64,000 nucleotides of DNA from positions 58,294-122,293 of the forward strand of contig CAMLON010000002.1 of NCBI GenBank assembly GCA_946481695.1, in the 5' to 3' direction. The translations under genes and the position numbers were made by a program. The first letter of the stretch is position 1. Each line of letters begins with the position of its first letter. Source of the DNA: an uncultured Bartonella sp. (lineage in GTDB: Bacteria > Pseudomonadota > Alphaproteobacteria > Rhizobiales > Rhizobiaceae). The notes under the pieces were generated by a model that was not told where the DNA came from, did no database searches, and saw only the letters and a list, made by a program, of their open reading frames with translations. Positions 7,972 to 16,691 of this stretch are shown here, one piece after another.

Positions 7972-8910
7972 GTGTTTAAAAAAATATTATTTTCGATCCT
8001 CATCATTTTTCTCGGCGTTTTCGGTGCCAAAGCAAATGATAAACTTATAGTTGTTCTTGATTGGTATCTTAATCCCGATCATGCACCATTAATTGTTGCC
8101 GAACAGATTGGCAGTTTTGAAAAACGCGGACTTGATGTCGAAATCGTCACTCCCTCCGACCCCAATATCGGACCGCGTCTGGTTGCATCCGACAAAGCCG
8201 ATATTGCTTTATCCTACCAACAGCAACTCTACATTTTTCAGGATGAAGAATTGCCGTTGACACGTATAGGAACACTCATTGAAACACCGCTCAATACAGT
8301 TTTGGCGCTTCCCGATAGCGGGATCAAAACACCGGCTGATCTCAAAGGCAAAAAAGTAGGCTTTTCTGTGAGCAGTATCGAACCCGTAATCTTGGGAACA
8401 ATGTTGGAAAATCAGGGTCTCACGATAAAGGATGTCGAGCTTGTAAACGTCAATTTCAACCTTGTAAGCGGGTTGATGTCAAAACAGGTTGACGCTGTTA
8501 TTGGCGGTTATCGCAATGTGGAAGGCAATGAAATACGCGAACAGGGAATTGAGCCTGTTATTATGAAGGTTGAAGACTATGGTATTCCTCCATATGACGA
8601 ACTGATTTTTGTTGCCAAAAATGACTTAAAAAAACACGACGCTTATAAAAAATTCCTTGAAGCCGTTCATGAAGGCCAGCAATATCTGAAAGCTCACCCA
8701 CAAGAAACATGGGACAATTTTGCAAAAAAATATAAGGAACTCAATACCGATCTCAATAAAAAAATATGGATGGAAACGGTTCCTTTATTCAGCGAAAATC
8801 CTCTTCACCTCGACAAAGAAAGATATATCTCTTACGGAGCCTATCTTTATAAAAAAGGCATTGTCAAAAAAGAATATCCGCTTGACAGTTTTGCAACCGA
8901 ATTGAAATGA
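7972..8910 (+). CDS. thiY: ABC transporter substrate-binding protein, ThiY/NMT1-like
   Basis: A 312-residue secreted protein of the NMT1/THI5-like family. The start is GTG 7972, chosen because GGAGG lies 4 nt upstream and a clean signal peptide follows (KK, then ILFSILIIFLGVFGAKA, cleavage near residue 22). The mature N-terminus VVLDWYLNPDHAPLIVAEQ is very typical of ThiY-like pyrimidine-binding proteins. It acts in the periplasm and feeds the ThiX/ThiZ-like pair upstream. The operon ends in a strong terminator. No thiamine biosynthetic gene is adjacent, so the substrate is an inference from family resemblance. Confidence 0.78.
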   Translation: MFKKILFSILIIFLGVFGAKANDKLIVVLDWYLNPDHAPLIVAEQIGSFEKRGLDVEIVTPSDPNIGPRLVASDKADIALSYQQQLYIFQDEELPLTRIGTLIETPLNTVLALPDSGIKTPADLKGKKVGFSVSSIEPVILGTMLENQGLTIKDVELVNVNFNLVSGLMSKQVDAVIGGYRNVEGNEIREQGIEPVIMKVEDYGIPPYDELIFVAKNDLKKHDAYKKFLEAVHEGQQYLKAHPQETWDNFAKKYKELNTDLNKKIWMETVPLFSENPLHLDKERYISYGAYLYKKGIVKKEYPLDSFATELK

Positions 8911-8920
8911 AAATCCAATG

Positions 8921-8964
8921 AAAAATCGGGCATGATGAGCGTCCATCATTGCCCGATTTTGTTG
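8921..8964 (+). terminator. Terminator of the thiXYZ-like operon
   Basis: AAAATCGGGCA pairs with TGCCCGATTTT and is extended by GATG/CATC, with a short loop and GTTGTTTT after it, 11 bp after the binding-protein stop codon. Confidence 0.85.
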
Positions 8965-9047
8965 TTTTGCAAAACCGCTTCCGGAGAAGCAACGCAACAC
9001 CATAATATCTTTTCAAAATAATATTTTATTACCCGAATATCTGTTTA

Positions 9048-9821
9048 TCATAAAATCGGAATCCGTGCGCGAATAGCTTCCACATTTCCTAAATTGATGT
9101 CGAAGACCATGAGCTCGGCTTCGCTCGCCAGACGTGCGCGCACATTTCCGGTCGGGTCGACAATAGAACTTAGTCCGATGCCAAGGGGTGCTGTTCCTTT
9201 TGGCGGTTGCCAGGCCTGATCACAGGCAACAAGCCAAGCTTCAGAATCAGCCGCACGGGCGCGAACCAACAAATCCCACTGCTCGGCTTTCCCAGGACCA
9301 TCCCCCCAGGAAGCCGGAACGATAACCAATTTTGCGCCTTTTTTCCCCATTGCGGTAAATTGCTCGGCAAACCTCAAATCATAACAAATCGCAAAACCGA
9401 TCTTGCCGAACACTGTATCGAGAACAAGGTAATCACTTCCCGCTTCAACGAGGTCTGATTCACGTGAGCCAAACGCGTCATATAAATGAACTTTCTGATA
9501 AGTGGCCTCAGTATTTCTTCCGGTAATTATCAACTTATTGCGTATGCGTCCGTCATTTGCCGGTTCAAACATACCGGCAATAATCATCATATCATATTTC
9601 ACGGCATAAGAGCGGATCAATGTTGCAAAAGGCCCCTCAAGCGGCTCTGCCTCATCCTTCAACGCCGCTTCGAAGGAAACCTGTGTTGCTTCGGGGAAAA
9701 CCAGTATATCGACTTTTAAAGCGGCTGCCTGTTCAATCATTTTAACGATTTCTGCATTATTTTTTTGTTTGTCAGTACCACTTCTTACTTGTGCCAATCC
9801 AATTTTTATGTTTTCACCCAT
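9048..9821 (-). CDS. Carbon-nitrogen hydrolase (nitrilase superfamily)
   Basis: A 257-residue member of the nitrilase superfamily. All three catalytic residues can be placed: Glu44 (VFPEAT), Lys110 (YQKVHLYD) and Cys146 (AICYDLRF). Its length and motifs match omega-amidase/Nit-type amidases that hydrolyse small C-N bonds in the cytoplasm. ATG 9821 is chosen over the open frame to 9926 because AGGGAG lies just upstream. It is divergent from a GntR regulator 71 bp away and near an MHS-type carrier and a DUF2848 gene, which suggests a small catabolic unit for an amide or nitrile-like compound. Confidence 0.85.
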   Translation of the reverse strand: MGENIKIGLAQVRSGTDKQKNNAEIVKMIEQAAALKVDILVFPEATQVSFEAALKDEAEPLEGPFATLIRSYAVKYDMMIIAGMFEPANDGRIRNKLIITGRNTEATYQKVHLYDAFGSRESDLVEAGSDYLVLDTVFGKIGFAICYDLRFAEQFTAMGKKGAKLVIVPASWGDGPGKAEQWDLLVRARAADSEAWLVACDQAWQPPKGTAPLGIGLSSIVDPTGNVRARLASEAELMVFDINLGNVEAIRARIPIL

Positions 9822-9892
9822 TTGAATTCTCCCTATACTTATCAATATTGTGATTTTATATATTCGTTCGAAACTATAATTAACGTAGCATA

Positions 9893-10522
9893 ATGTACAA
9901 GAAATCTTCAGGTCGTGAACGCGCATATTCCCATATACGCAACACCATTTTGACCAATCCCTCTTTCATTGGAACTTTTCTCAACGAAAGAGAAATTGCC
10001 GATAGTTTGGGCATTTCTCGCACACCTGTACGGGAAGCTTTTATGATGCTTGCCAGTGAAGATCTGATTGATTTGAAGCCTAACCGCGGTGCTTTTGTCG
10101 CACCAATGAACGTGCAGCAAGTCAACGATATTTTTCAGGCGCGTGGTGTTGTTGAAAGCTGGAGCGCGGAATATTGCATCTCGCAAAATATCGACCCGAC
10201 GCCTGTCATGATCAAGGAATTGGAAGCCCAGAAACTTATGGCACTTGACGATCCCTATCTTGACTTTATCGAACATGACCGTGCCTTTCATTGTGCCTTG
10301 ATTGAAGCAACTGGCAACATGGTTTTAAACCAGATGTACGAGCTACTACGTGCCCGCTATGTAACCTTTGGTGTACGTGCCATCCGAAAAACTGCAAAAA
10401 GACGAACTGAAGTGCTAAAAGAACATCAACGCATTGTCGATGCGCTTCTCGCCAAAGATGTCAGGAAAGCCAAGAAAGCCATTCTCGAACATCTCGACCG
10501 GACACGCCAACATCTTGTTTGA
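9893..10522 (+). CDS. GntR-family regulator (FadR/FCD subgroup)
   Basis: A 209-residue regulator. The winged HTH at about residues 8-70 contains LNEREIADSLGISRTPVREA, the classic GntR recognition region. The C-terminal all-helical FCD domain (about 80-205) carries acidic and histidine residues (EHDRAFH and later EHQRIVDA) that usually bind a metal and a carboxylate ligand. It is divergent from the nitrilase gene and lies near the MHS transporter and DUF2848 genes, which it probably represses. Confidence 0.88.
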   Translation: MYKKSSGRERAYSHIRNTILTNPSFIGTFLNEREIADSLGISRTPVREAFMMLASEDLIDLKPNRGAFVAPMNVQQVNDIFQARGVVESWSAEYCISQNIDPTPVMIKELEAQKLMALDDPYLDFIEHDRAFHCALIEATGNMVLNQMYELLRARYVTFGVRAIRKTAKRRTEVLKEHQRIVDALLAKDVRKAKKAILEHLDRTRQHLV

Positions 10523-10560
10523 TGGAGCTTTATCGGATTTGTTTCTGATAAAACCCCATC
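10521..10560. terminator. Weak hairpin between converging GntR and MHS genes
   Basis: GATGG/CCATC and TTTATC/GATAAA arms form an interrupted stem starting at the GntR stop codon. No clear T-run follows, so it is only a tentative terminator for the two converging genes. Confidence 0.35.
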
Positions 10561-10634
10561 CTGTTTATTTAAAACGTGGAAAGGCTGAAACGACCGGTGC
10601 CATTTTGGCTTCCGACGCCGTTTCGATCTCTATT

Positions 10635-11930
10635 TCAGGATCCGCGCGCTTTCCTTGTCATAGCAAGCCCGATCAGCGTCAATACGCATGCAATGCCTAT
10701 ATAAAGGCAGATGGCAAAACCGCTCTTGTCAAATGATATAAACCACGCGAGCAATAACGGTGCAATGGCACCACCGACAATACCTGCGAATGTGTAGGCA
10801 AGAGAACTCCCCGTATAGCGCAAGCGTGCCGAAAATTGCTCTGCAATCAAGGCAGCCTGCGGGCCATACATCAATGAATGGCATATGAGAGCGCCTGTCA
10901 CCCCGATGAAGAGACGAACAAAAGTCGGCTCCTCCATCATATAGAAGAACAAAAATGTCCAGATTGCCGCAAGAACTGCCCCGACAGCATAAATGACACG
11001 CCGTTCTATTCTGTCAGACAGCCAACCACTAAAGGGGATGAACAACACCTGAATACCGGAAGCAATTGTGACAGATACGATAGCGTCAGAGCGTGGCATT
11101 CCCAAATGTTGCGTGGCATAGGCAAGTACAAAAACCGTAAAACAGGCATAAAGAACATCCGGCCCGATGCGTGCAAGAATACCGCCAAAAAGGGCTCTGC
11201 TTTCGTATTTGAATACTTCCGAAACCGGCGCACTGGAGCGTTCATTCTTTTCTTCAAGTTTTTTGAAGACAGGGGTTTCTTCAAGTGAATAGCGAACCCA
11301 CAAACCGAATACGACCAATAGCGCAGAAAGCAGAAAAGCTATTCTCCACCCCCAATCGTTGAATTGGGCAGTAGTCAGGAAAAAAGCCAGAATAGCAAGA
11401 ACACCGTTTGCCAGCAAATTACCTAATGGCGGCCCGACTTGCGCCGCAGATGCCCAAAATCCTCTTTGTTCGGGTTTGCTGAACTCGCTGGAGAGAAGAA
11501 CAGCACCTCCCCATTCACCGCCAACGCCGACGCCTTGTGCAAAGCGTAATAGAACAAGAAGTGTCGGAGCAAGATATCCGACAGATGCAAATGTCGGCAA
11601 AAGTCCGATGATGAACGTTGCTACGCCGATCAACAATAACGTCCACACCAATACTTTTTTGCGCCCGACAATATCACCTAGACGCCCGAAAAATATGCCA
11701 CCTAATGGACGGGAAATATAGCCTACCGCATAGGTACCGAAAGCCTTTAGAGTGCCAGCAAGTGAATCTCCTTCAGGGAAAAACAAATGGCCGAAGACCA
11801 AAGCCGCACATGCACCGTAAACTGCGAAGTCATACCATTCCAAAGAAGTCCCGCTGAGGCTTGCGGCAAACGCTTTAACAAGACTTTTGCGCTTTATTGG
11901 TGGTTCCGTTTCTTTTAAAATATTTTCCAT
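10635..11930 (-). CDS. MFS transporter, metabolite:H+ symporter (MHS) family
   Basis: A 431-residue, 12-helix inner-membrane carrier. The N-terminal SGTSLEWYDFAVYG and the loop GRLGDIVGRKKVLV are hallmarks of the MHS branch (ShiA, ProP, KgtP, citrate carriers), and RFAQGVGVGGEWGGAVLL is its helix-4/5 motif. Family members import dicarboxylates, shikimate, betaines or similar compounds with protons. It is divergent from the DUF2848 gene across 92 bp holding a perfect GntR-like palindrome. The substrate is likely an organic acid but cannot be named. Confidence 0.88.
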   Translation of the reverse strand: MENILKETEPPIKRKSLVKAFAASLSGTSLEWYDFAVYGACAALVFGHLFFPEGDSLAGTLKAFGTYAVGYISRPLGGIFFGRLGDIVGRKKVLVWTLLLIGVATFIIGLLPTFASVGYLAPTLLVLLRFAQGVGVGGEWGGAVLLSSEFSKPEQRGFWASAAQVGPPLGNLLANGVLAILAFFLTTAQFNDWGWRIAFLLSALLVVFGLWVRYSLEETPVFKKLEEKNERSSAPVSEVFKYESRALFGGILARIGPDVLYACFTVFVLAYATQHLGMPRSDAIVSVTIASGIQVLFIPFSGWLSDRIERRVIYAVGAVLAAIWTFLFFYMMEEPTFVRLFIGVTGALICHSLMYGPQAALIAEQFSARLRYTGSSLAYTFAGIVGGAIAPLLLAWFISFDKSGFAICLYIGIACVLTLIGLAMTRKARGS

Positions 11931-11958
11931 TTAAGTTCCCCTTGTTATTGTATGATTT

Positions 11959-11968
11959 TGGTATACCA
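11959..11968. promoter_or_regulatory. TGGTATACCA palindrome, candidate GntR operator
   Basis: A perfect 10-bp palindrome in the divergent gap between the MHS transporter and DUF2848 genes. It resembles the TGGT-N-ACCA operators of FadR-subgroup GntR proteins, and the nearest such regulator is at 9893-10522. Confidence 0.5.
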
Positions 11969-12022
11969 TAAGTATGCATTATTGACATATAGCAAGTCTA
12001 CTATTTTTTGAGGGAGAACGGG

Positions 12023-12709
12023 ATGGGAAGTCTCATTGTATATGTCGTTGGCAGTGGCTTGAAGACTGTCAACATTGAATGGGTGTTCAACGCCGGATAT
12101 GCCGGATCAAATAGCGAGGAAGTCCGCCACCATATAGAAGAGCTTGCGGCAATTGGTGTCCCTGCCCCGAAAACGTTTCCAACACTTTATCCTTTAGGTT
12201 CTCACGTCGTCTTGCAAGACCATCTTTATCAGGCTCCGCATGACAAAACTTCGGGTGAAGCCGAATGGGCACTCTATATTGGTAAAAATGAAAATGAACA
12301 TTTATTGATGGCCGCTTGTGATCATACTGACCGGGCATTGGAAGCCCATGGCGTTGCATGGTCAAAACAATCCGCGCCCGACTTTATCGGCGATCTCGCC
12401 TGGCGTTATAGCGAGGTCAAGGATTTGTTTACCAACTTTACTTTGAAAGCATGGGTAAAGGACAGACAAGAAGAAAAGCTCATTCAGGACGGGACAGCCG
12501 GTCTTCTTATTTCTCCCACCGAATGGCTAAAAAAGCTTGAAAAAGCCGGTCTTGCCCGCCCCGGGACTTTGCTCATGAGCGGTACAATACCGATGATAAA
12601 ATCTGTCAACCAGTTCTCAAATCATTGGCGTGTCGAACTTGCCGATCAAAAAGGCAATATCAGTCGTGTTTCTTATGATATCGAACGCTTGGCTGATGCT
12701 TGGGAATAA
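12023..12709 (+). CDS. DUF2848 family protein
   Basis: A 228-residue cytoplasmic protein of the DUF2848 family, which is thought to have a fumarylacetoacetate-hydrolase-like fold. Typical segments are PTLYPLG near residue 60, the middle SGEAEWALYIG and HTDRALEAHGVAWSKQ. ATG 12023 is chosen because AGGGAG lies 6 nt upstream; a TTG 15 bp earlier overlaps that site. No enzyme activity has been firmly assigned to the family. Its position opposite an MHS carrier and beside a nitrilase and GntR gene suggests a step in breakdown of an imported acid. Confidence 0.75.
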   Translation: MGSLIVYVVGSGLKTVNIEWVFNAGYAGSNSEEVRHHIEELAAIGVPAPKTFPTLYPLGSHVVLQDHLYQAPHDKTSGEAEWALYIGKNENEHLLMAACDHTDRALEAHGVAWSKQSAPDFIGDLAWRYSEVKDLFTNFTLKAWVKDRQEEKLIQDGTAGLLISPTEWLKKLEKAGLARPGTLLMSGTIPMIKSVNQFSNHWRVELADQKGNISRVSYDIERLADAWE

Positions 12710-12959
12710 TTTTAAAATGTCTTTCCTGATTACTGTTTTTTGAGTGCTATTTATATCACGATTATTTCATTCATAACATTCGGGAAAGCGAGCCTTGCCA
12801 CTTATTGTGTGCGCTTTTTTGCCATTTGTTTTCAGGAAAAACCGGAATTCAATAGATAATAGCTTGCGTTTTTTTCAAAACGATTCGACTTCGTTCAGGT
12901 TGGAACGAAGATTCCTTCACTGAATGTGCACTATATGATCTATACTGGCGCCGATCTCT

Positions 12960-13730
12960 TCAGCGAACCGGAATAAGTGCCGAAATATCATGAGCTGTTT
13001 TTCGCAATTCGGGCAGATAATGTGTTGTCATTTCTTGCAAGCAGTTTTCAACGGCCGGTGCCCCGATATTCAACGCAGCCACAACTTTGCCGGAAGCAGT
13101 TTTTATTGGCACAGCAATAGAACATAACCCGATCTCAAGCTCCTGATCTATAAGACAAAAACCGGTTTCGACGACAGTTTCTATTTTTTTCTCGAGTGCT
13201 TTCCGATCGGTACAAGTTTTTACTGTTCGCGGTTCGATATGACTTGCATCCAATATTCTTTTGCGCTCGTCTTCAGGCAAGCCTGCAAGCAATACCCGCC
13301 CCATAGACGAACACCAGGCTGGAAGCCTGCTGCCGGCAGTCAAATTCACCGACATTATTTTTACCTGTGAAGCACGCGCAATATAAACAATCTCTGCCAT
13401 ATCAAGAATCGATGAAGAAGAACTTTGACCTAATTTGGCCGAAAGCTTGTCAAGAAACGGCTGGATGATGACCGGTAAAGACGCTGACGACAGATAACTA
13501 TAGCCTAGACGCAATATTTTAGCTGTTAAGGAAAAATACTTCCCGTCATAATTTGCAAAACCGAGTGTACATAGAGTGAGAAGGCAACGCCGGCTTGTTG
13601 CGCGATCAAAGCCGGTAATCGTTGCGACATCGGTAATGGAAAGGCGTGCCTTTGCCGAATTGAAGGCTTCAATCACTTTCAAACCTTTGGCAAATCCGCC
13701 GACAAAATCCGTTTTAACAGGTGTATGCAT
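12960..13730 (-). CDS. pcaR: IclR-family regulator, PcaR/PcaU/PobR-like
   Basis: A 256-residue regulator with an N-terminal winged HTH (about residues 15-75, with LSITDVATITGFDRATSRRCLLTL) and a C-terminal IclR effector domain (about 90-250, LPAWCSSMGRVLLAGL). The length and the HTH resemble the PcaR/PcaU/PobR branch that responds to beta-ketoadipate pathway intermediates. ATG 13730 is preferred with AAAGGGA upstream; the alternative TTG 13748 overlaps that site. It is divergent from pcaIJF, which strongly supports the role. In this branch the regulator usually activates the pca genes with 3-oxoadipate or protocatechuate. Confidence 0.8.
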   Translation of the reverse strand: MHTPVKTDFVGGFAKGLKVIEAFNSAKARLSITDVATITGFDRATSRRCLLTLCTLGFANYDGKYFSLTAKILRLGYSYLSSASLPVIIQPFLDKLSAKLGQSSSSSILDMAEIVYIARASQVKIMSVNLTAGSRLPAWCSSMGRVLLAGLPEDERKRILDASHIEPRTVKTCTDRKALEKKIETVVETGFCLIDQELEIGLCSIAVPIKTASGKVVAALNIGAPAVENCLQEMTTHYLPELRKTAHDISALIPVR

Positions 13731-13740
13731 TGTGTCCCTT

Positions 13741-13777
13741 TTGTACAATATATGAACAAATATCTATTATTGAACAT
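13741..13777. promoter_or_regulatory. Candidate IclR/PcaR operator with repeated TGAACA
   Basis: TGAACA occurs at 13753-13758 and 13771-13776, 18 bp apart. On the minus strand the stretch reads GTTCAATAATAGAT, which resembles the GTTCGATAATCG half-sites known for PcaR/PcaU-type proteins. It lies just upstream of the regulator and in the divergent gap to pcaI. Confidence 0.4.
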
Positions 13778-13998
13778 TTTTTATTGACGCAAGAAGTAAA
13801 ACGCACTTAGTTTGAAATATGGGAGATAGCGTGGGAGCCTGAAATCAGGACATATACATTTTTCAAGTAAATCTAACGGCAAATAAGACAAGTCTTATTT
13901 GCCGGCGGTTAATTCTCGGTGTTTTGTCCGGTTTTGTTCCTGCTCTACTATAAATTTTCAAGTCAGTAATACTGATGTCATCTTTCGGGAGGCTAAAG

Positions 13999-14706
13999 AT
14001 GGACAAATCTATTCCTAGCGTCGAGGAAGCTGTGGCTCCGATCAAGGACGGTGCAACCGTAATGATCGGTGGCTTCGGCGGCGCAGGCACGCCGATTGAA
14101 CTTATTCATGCGTTGATAGACAAAAAAGTAACCGGCCTTACCGTTATCAATAATAATGCCGGTAATGGCTATGTCGGCATTGCCGCAATGATTGATGCCG
14201 GAATGGTAAAAAAAATGGTGTGTTCTTTTCCCCGTTCCAGTGATCCCCGTGCATTCACCGAAAAATACCTTGCGCGGAAAATCGAATTGGAACTCGTTCC
14301 ACAAGGCACTCTGGCAGAACGTATACGAGCCGGAGGAGCGGGCATAGCCGCTTTTTACACACCTACATCCTACGGCACAGAACTTGCAATTGGCAAGCCG
14401 GTCGCGGAATTTGACGGCCGTTTCTATGTGCAGGAACGCTGGTTAAAGGCCGATTTTGCTTTGGTTAAGGCCAATGTCGGTGATCGTTACGGTAATTTGA
14501 CCTATCACAAAGCTGCTCGCAATTTCAGCCCGCTTATGTGTATGGCAGCCGAACACACGATCGTTCAGGTGTCAAAATTGGTTGAAGCAGGTGATATCGA
14601 TCCTGAAAATATCATCACACCGGGAATCTTTGTTGACGATATTGTTGAAGTAACAAATCCGGCTCAGGAAGAAGTACTTATTCACGCGGGGGTAGTCTAC
14701 AAATGA
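13999..14706 (+). CDS. pcaI: 3-oxoadipate CoA-transferase, alpha subunit
   Basis: A 235-residue subunit A of a family I CoA-transferase. VMIGGFGGAGTP (about residues 22-33) is the family glycine-rich motif for CoA binding. With PcaJ it moves CoA from succinyl-CoA to 3-oxoadipate, the penultimate step of the beta-ketoadipate pathway. ATG 13999 is chosen because GGGAGG lies 6 nt upstream; an ATG 24 bp earlier is poorly placed. It overlaps pcaJ by 4 bp (ATGA), so the subunits are translationally coupled. AtoD-type acetoacetate transferase is the alternative, but pcaF and the IclR gene next to it favour PcaI. Confidence 0.85.
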   Translation: MDKSIPSVEEAVAPIKDGATVMIGGFGGAGTPIELIHALIDKKVTGLTVINNNAGNGYVGIAAMIDAGMVKKMVCSFPRSSDPRAFTEKYLARKIELELVPQGTLAERIRAGGAGIAAFYTPTSYGTELAIGKPVAEFDGRFYVQERWLKADFALVKANVGDRYGNLTYHKAARNFSPLMCMAAEHTIVQVSKLVEAGDIDPENIITPGIFVDDIVEVTNPAQEEVLIHAGVVYK

Positions 14707-15404
14707 ACACGGATATGTATGAAAAGATCAAGCTATCCAATGCACAGATTGCGTGGCGCGCGGCACAAGATATTGCAGATGGTGCCTATGTCAATCTCGG
14801 TATCGGTTTTCCCGAAATGGTGGCCCGTTTCCAACCTAAGGGTCATGAAGCCATATTTCATACTGAAAATGGAATTCTAGGGTTTGGTGAACCGCCACTT
14901 CCCGGTCAAGAAGACTGGGATTTGATTAATGCGGGCAAAAAAGCTGTTACTTTGAAGCCCGGCGGCTGTTATTTCCATCATGCCGACAGTTTTGCCATGG
15001 TGCGGGGCGGTCATCTTGATGTGGCAATCCTCGGTGCTTATCAGGTTGCAGAAAACGGAGACCTTGCCAATTGGCGTGTCGGCTCGAAAGGCGTTCCTGC
15101 TGTGGGAGGCGCTATGGATCTCGTTCATGGAGCCAGGAAGGTCTGCGTTGTCACAGAACACATAACCAAAAAGGGTGATCCGAAGCTCGTTGAAAAATGC
15201 ACTTTTCCGCTAACAGGTCTTAATTGCGTGACACGGGTTTATACGAGCCATGCAGTCATCGACATTGTCGACCGGCATTTTGTGTTACGCGAAAAATTGG
15301 CTTCGCTCAGTTTTGATGATTTACAAGCAATAACCGGCGCCAAACTTCATATTGATGGCCCCATAACAGATCTGGTTGTACCAGCTATCGAGGAGGAAAA
15401 ATGA
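14703..15404 (+). CDS. pcaJ: 3-oxoadipate CoA-transferase, beta subunit
   Basis: A 233-residue subunit B. The catalytic glutamate is Glu55 in HTENGILGFG and VNLGIGFPEMV precedes it. It forms the active site together with PcaI and carries the gamma-glutamyl-CoA intermediate. It overlaps pcaI and pcaF by 4 bp on both sides, so the three genes form a tight translational unit with even subunit dosage. Confidence 0.87.
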   Translation: MNTDMYEKIKLSNAQIAWRAAQDIADGAYVNLGIGFPEMVARFQPKGHEAIFHTENGILGFGEPPLPGQEDWDLINAGKKAVTLKPGGCYFHHADSFAMVRGGHLDVAILGAYQVAENGDLANWRVGSKGVPAVGGAMDLVHGARKVCVVTEHITKKGDPKLVEKCTFPLTGLNCVTRVYTSHAVIDIVDRHFVLREKLASLSFDDLQAITGAKLHIDGPITDLVVPAIEEEK

Positions 15405-16606
15405 CCGAAGCTTTTATCTGTGACTATGTAAGAACACCTATCGGCCGTTTTGGTGGCGCGCTCGCTTCTGTTCGCGCCGACGATCTGGCAGCTTTGCCTC
15501 TCAAAGCAATTGTCGAGCGCAACAAGACCATTGATTGGGAAGCTGTTGATGATGTTTTGATGGGCTGCGCCAATCAGGCCGGTGAGGATAACCGCAATGT
15601 TGCAAGAATGGCATTGCTTCTGGCAGGACTTCCCTATTCAATATCCGGAGCGACAATCAACCGTCTCTGCGGTTCCGGGCTTGATGCAATCCAGACCGCC
15701 GCCCGTGCGATCAAAACGGGAGAAGCCGAACTCATGATTGCCGGCGGTGTAGAAAGCATGTCGAGGGCACCTTTTGTCTTGCCGAAAGCTGAAAAAGCGT
15801 TTTCGCGTTCCGCGGAAATCTATGACACAACGATTGGATGGCGTTTTGTCAACCCGTTGATGAAAGCTCAATATGGCGTCGATTCAATGCCGGAAACAGG
15901 TGACAATGTCGCCATCGATTTCAACATTTCACGTGAAGATCAGGATAAATTCGCACTGCGTAGCCAGCAGAAGACCGCAGCAGCACAAAAAAATGGCCGC
16001 CTTGCCAAGGAAATCATTCCCGTTACAATAAAACAGCGTAAAGGTGACCCGATTATTGTCGATAAAGACGAACATCCGCGTTCGACCAGCATGGAAGCTC
16101 TTTCAGGTTTGCGTGTCATCAATAAAAGAGAGGGCGCTACGGTGACAGCCGGCAATGCATCGGGAGTGAATGATGGCGCAGCCGCACTCATCATCGCATC
16201 CGAAAAGGCAGTAAAAAAATATAATCTCGAACCGATTGCACGTATTATAGCCGGCGCTACCGCCGGTGTTGAACCGCGTATTATGGGAATTGGCCCGGCA
16301 GCCGCAACAAAAAAATTGTGCCATCATCTCGGCCTTACACCTCGGGATTTCGACGTTATCGAACTCAATGAAGCTTTTGCCAGTCAGGCACTTGCGACAT
16401 TGCGCGATCTCGGAATCAAAGACGACGCCGAAAATGTAAACCCGAATGGTGGAGCCATTGCGCTTGGCCACCCGCTCGGCATGTCCGGAGCACGTATCGG
16501 AGGCACTGCTGCACTGCAGTTGAAACTGACACAAGGCAGATACGCACTGGCGACTATGTGTATCGGTGTCGGGCAAGGAATTGCTGTCGCGTTTGAACGC
16601 GCCTGA
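15401..16606 (+). CDS. pcaF: 3-oxoadipyl-CoA thiolase
   Basis: A 401-residue thiolase that splits 3-oxoadipyl-CoA into acetyl-CoA and succinyl-CoA. The active-site Cys90 is in NRLCGSGLD, the GHPLGMSGAR motif carries the conserved histidine, and the C-terminal cysteine is in MCIGVGQG. The 401-residue length and the stretches VRADDLAALPL and DTTIGWRFVNPLM are characteristic of PcaF rather than the shorter AtoB acetyl-CoA acetyltransferase. An excellent GAGGAGG site precedes ATG. It ends the pcaIJF unit; the next gene begins 85 bp later. Confidence 0.9.
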   Translation: MTEAFICDYVRTPIGRFGGALASVRADDLAALPLKAIVERNKTIDWEAVDDVLMGCANQAGEDNRNVARMALLLAGLPYSISGATINRLCGSGLDAIQTAARAIKTGEAELMIAGGVESMSRAPFVLPKAEKAFSRSAEIYDTTIGWRFVNPLMKAQYGVDSMPETGDNVAIDFNISREDQDKFALRSQQKTAAAQKNGRLAKEIIPVTIKQRKGDPIIVDKDEHPRSTSMEALSGLRVINKREGATVTAGNASGVNDGAAALIIASEKAVKKYNLEPIARIIAGATAGVEPRIMGIGPAAATKKLCHHLGLTPRDFDVIELNEAFASQALATLRDLGIKDDAENVNPNGGAIALGHPLGMSGARIGGTAALQLKLTQGRYALATMCIGVGQGIAVAFERA

Positions 16607-16691
16607 CATAAAGCGTTACTGAAATTCTGGCAACGTCTCATTGATCGCTTGTGGCCAAACAAACTTTTTATACTTATTGGAAGAGATAAAT

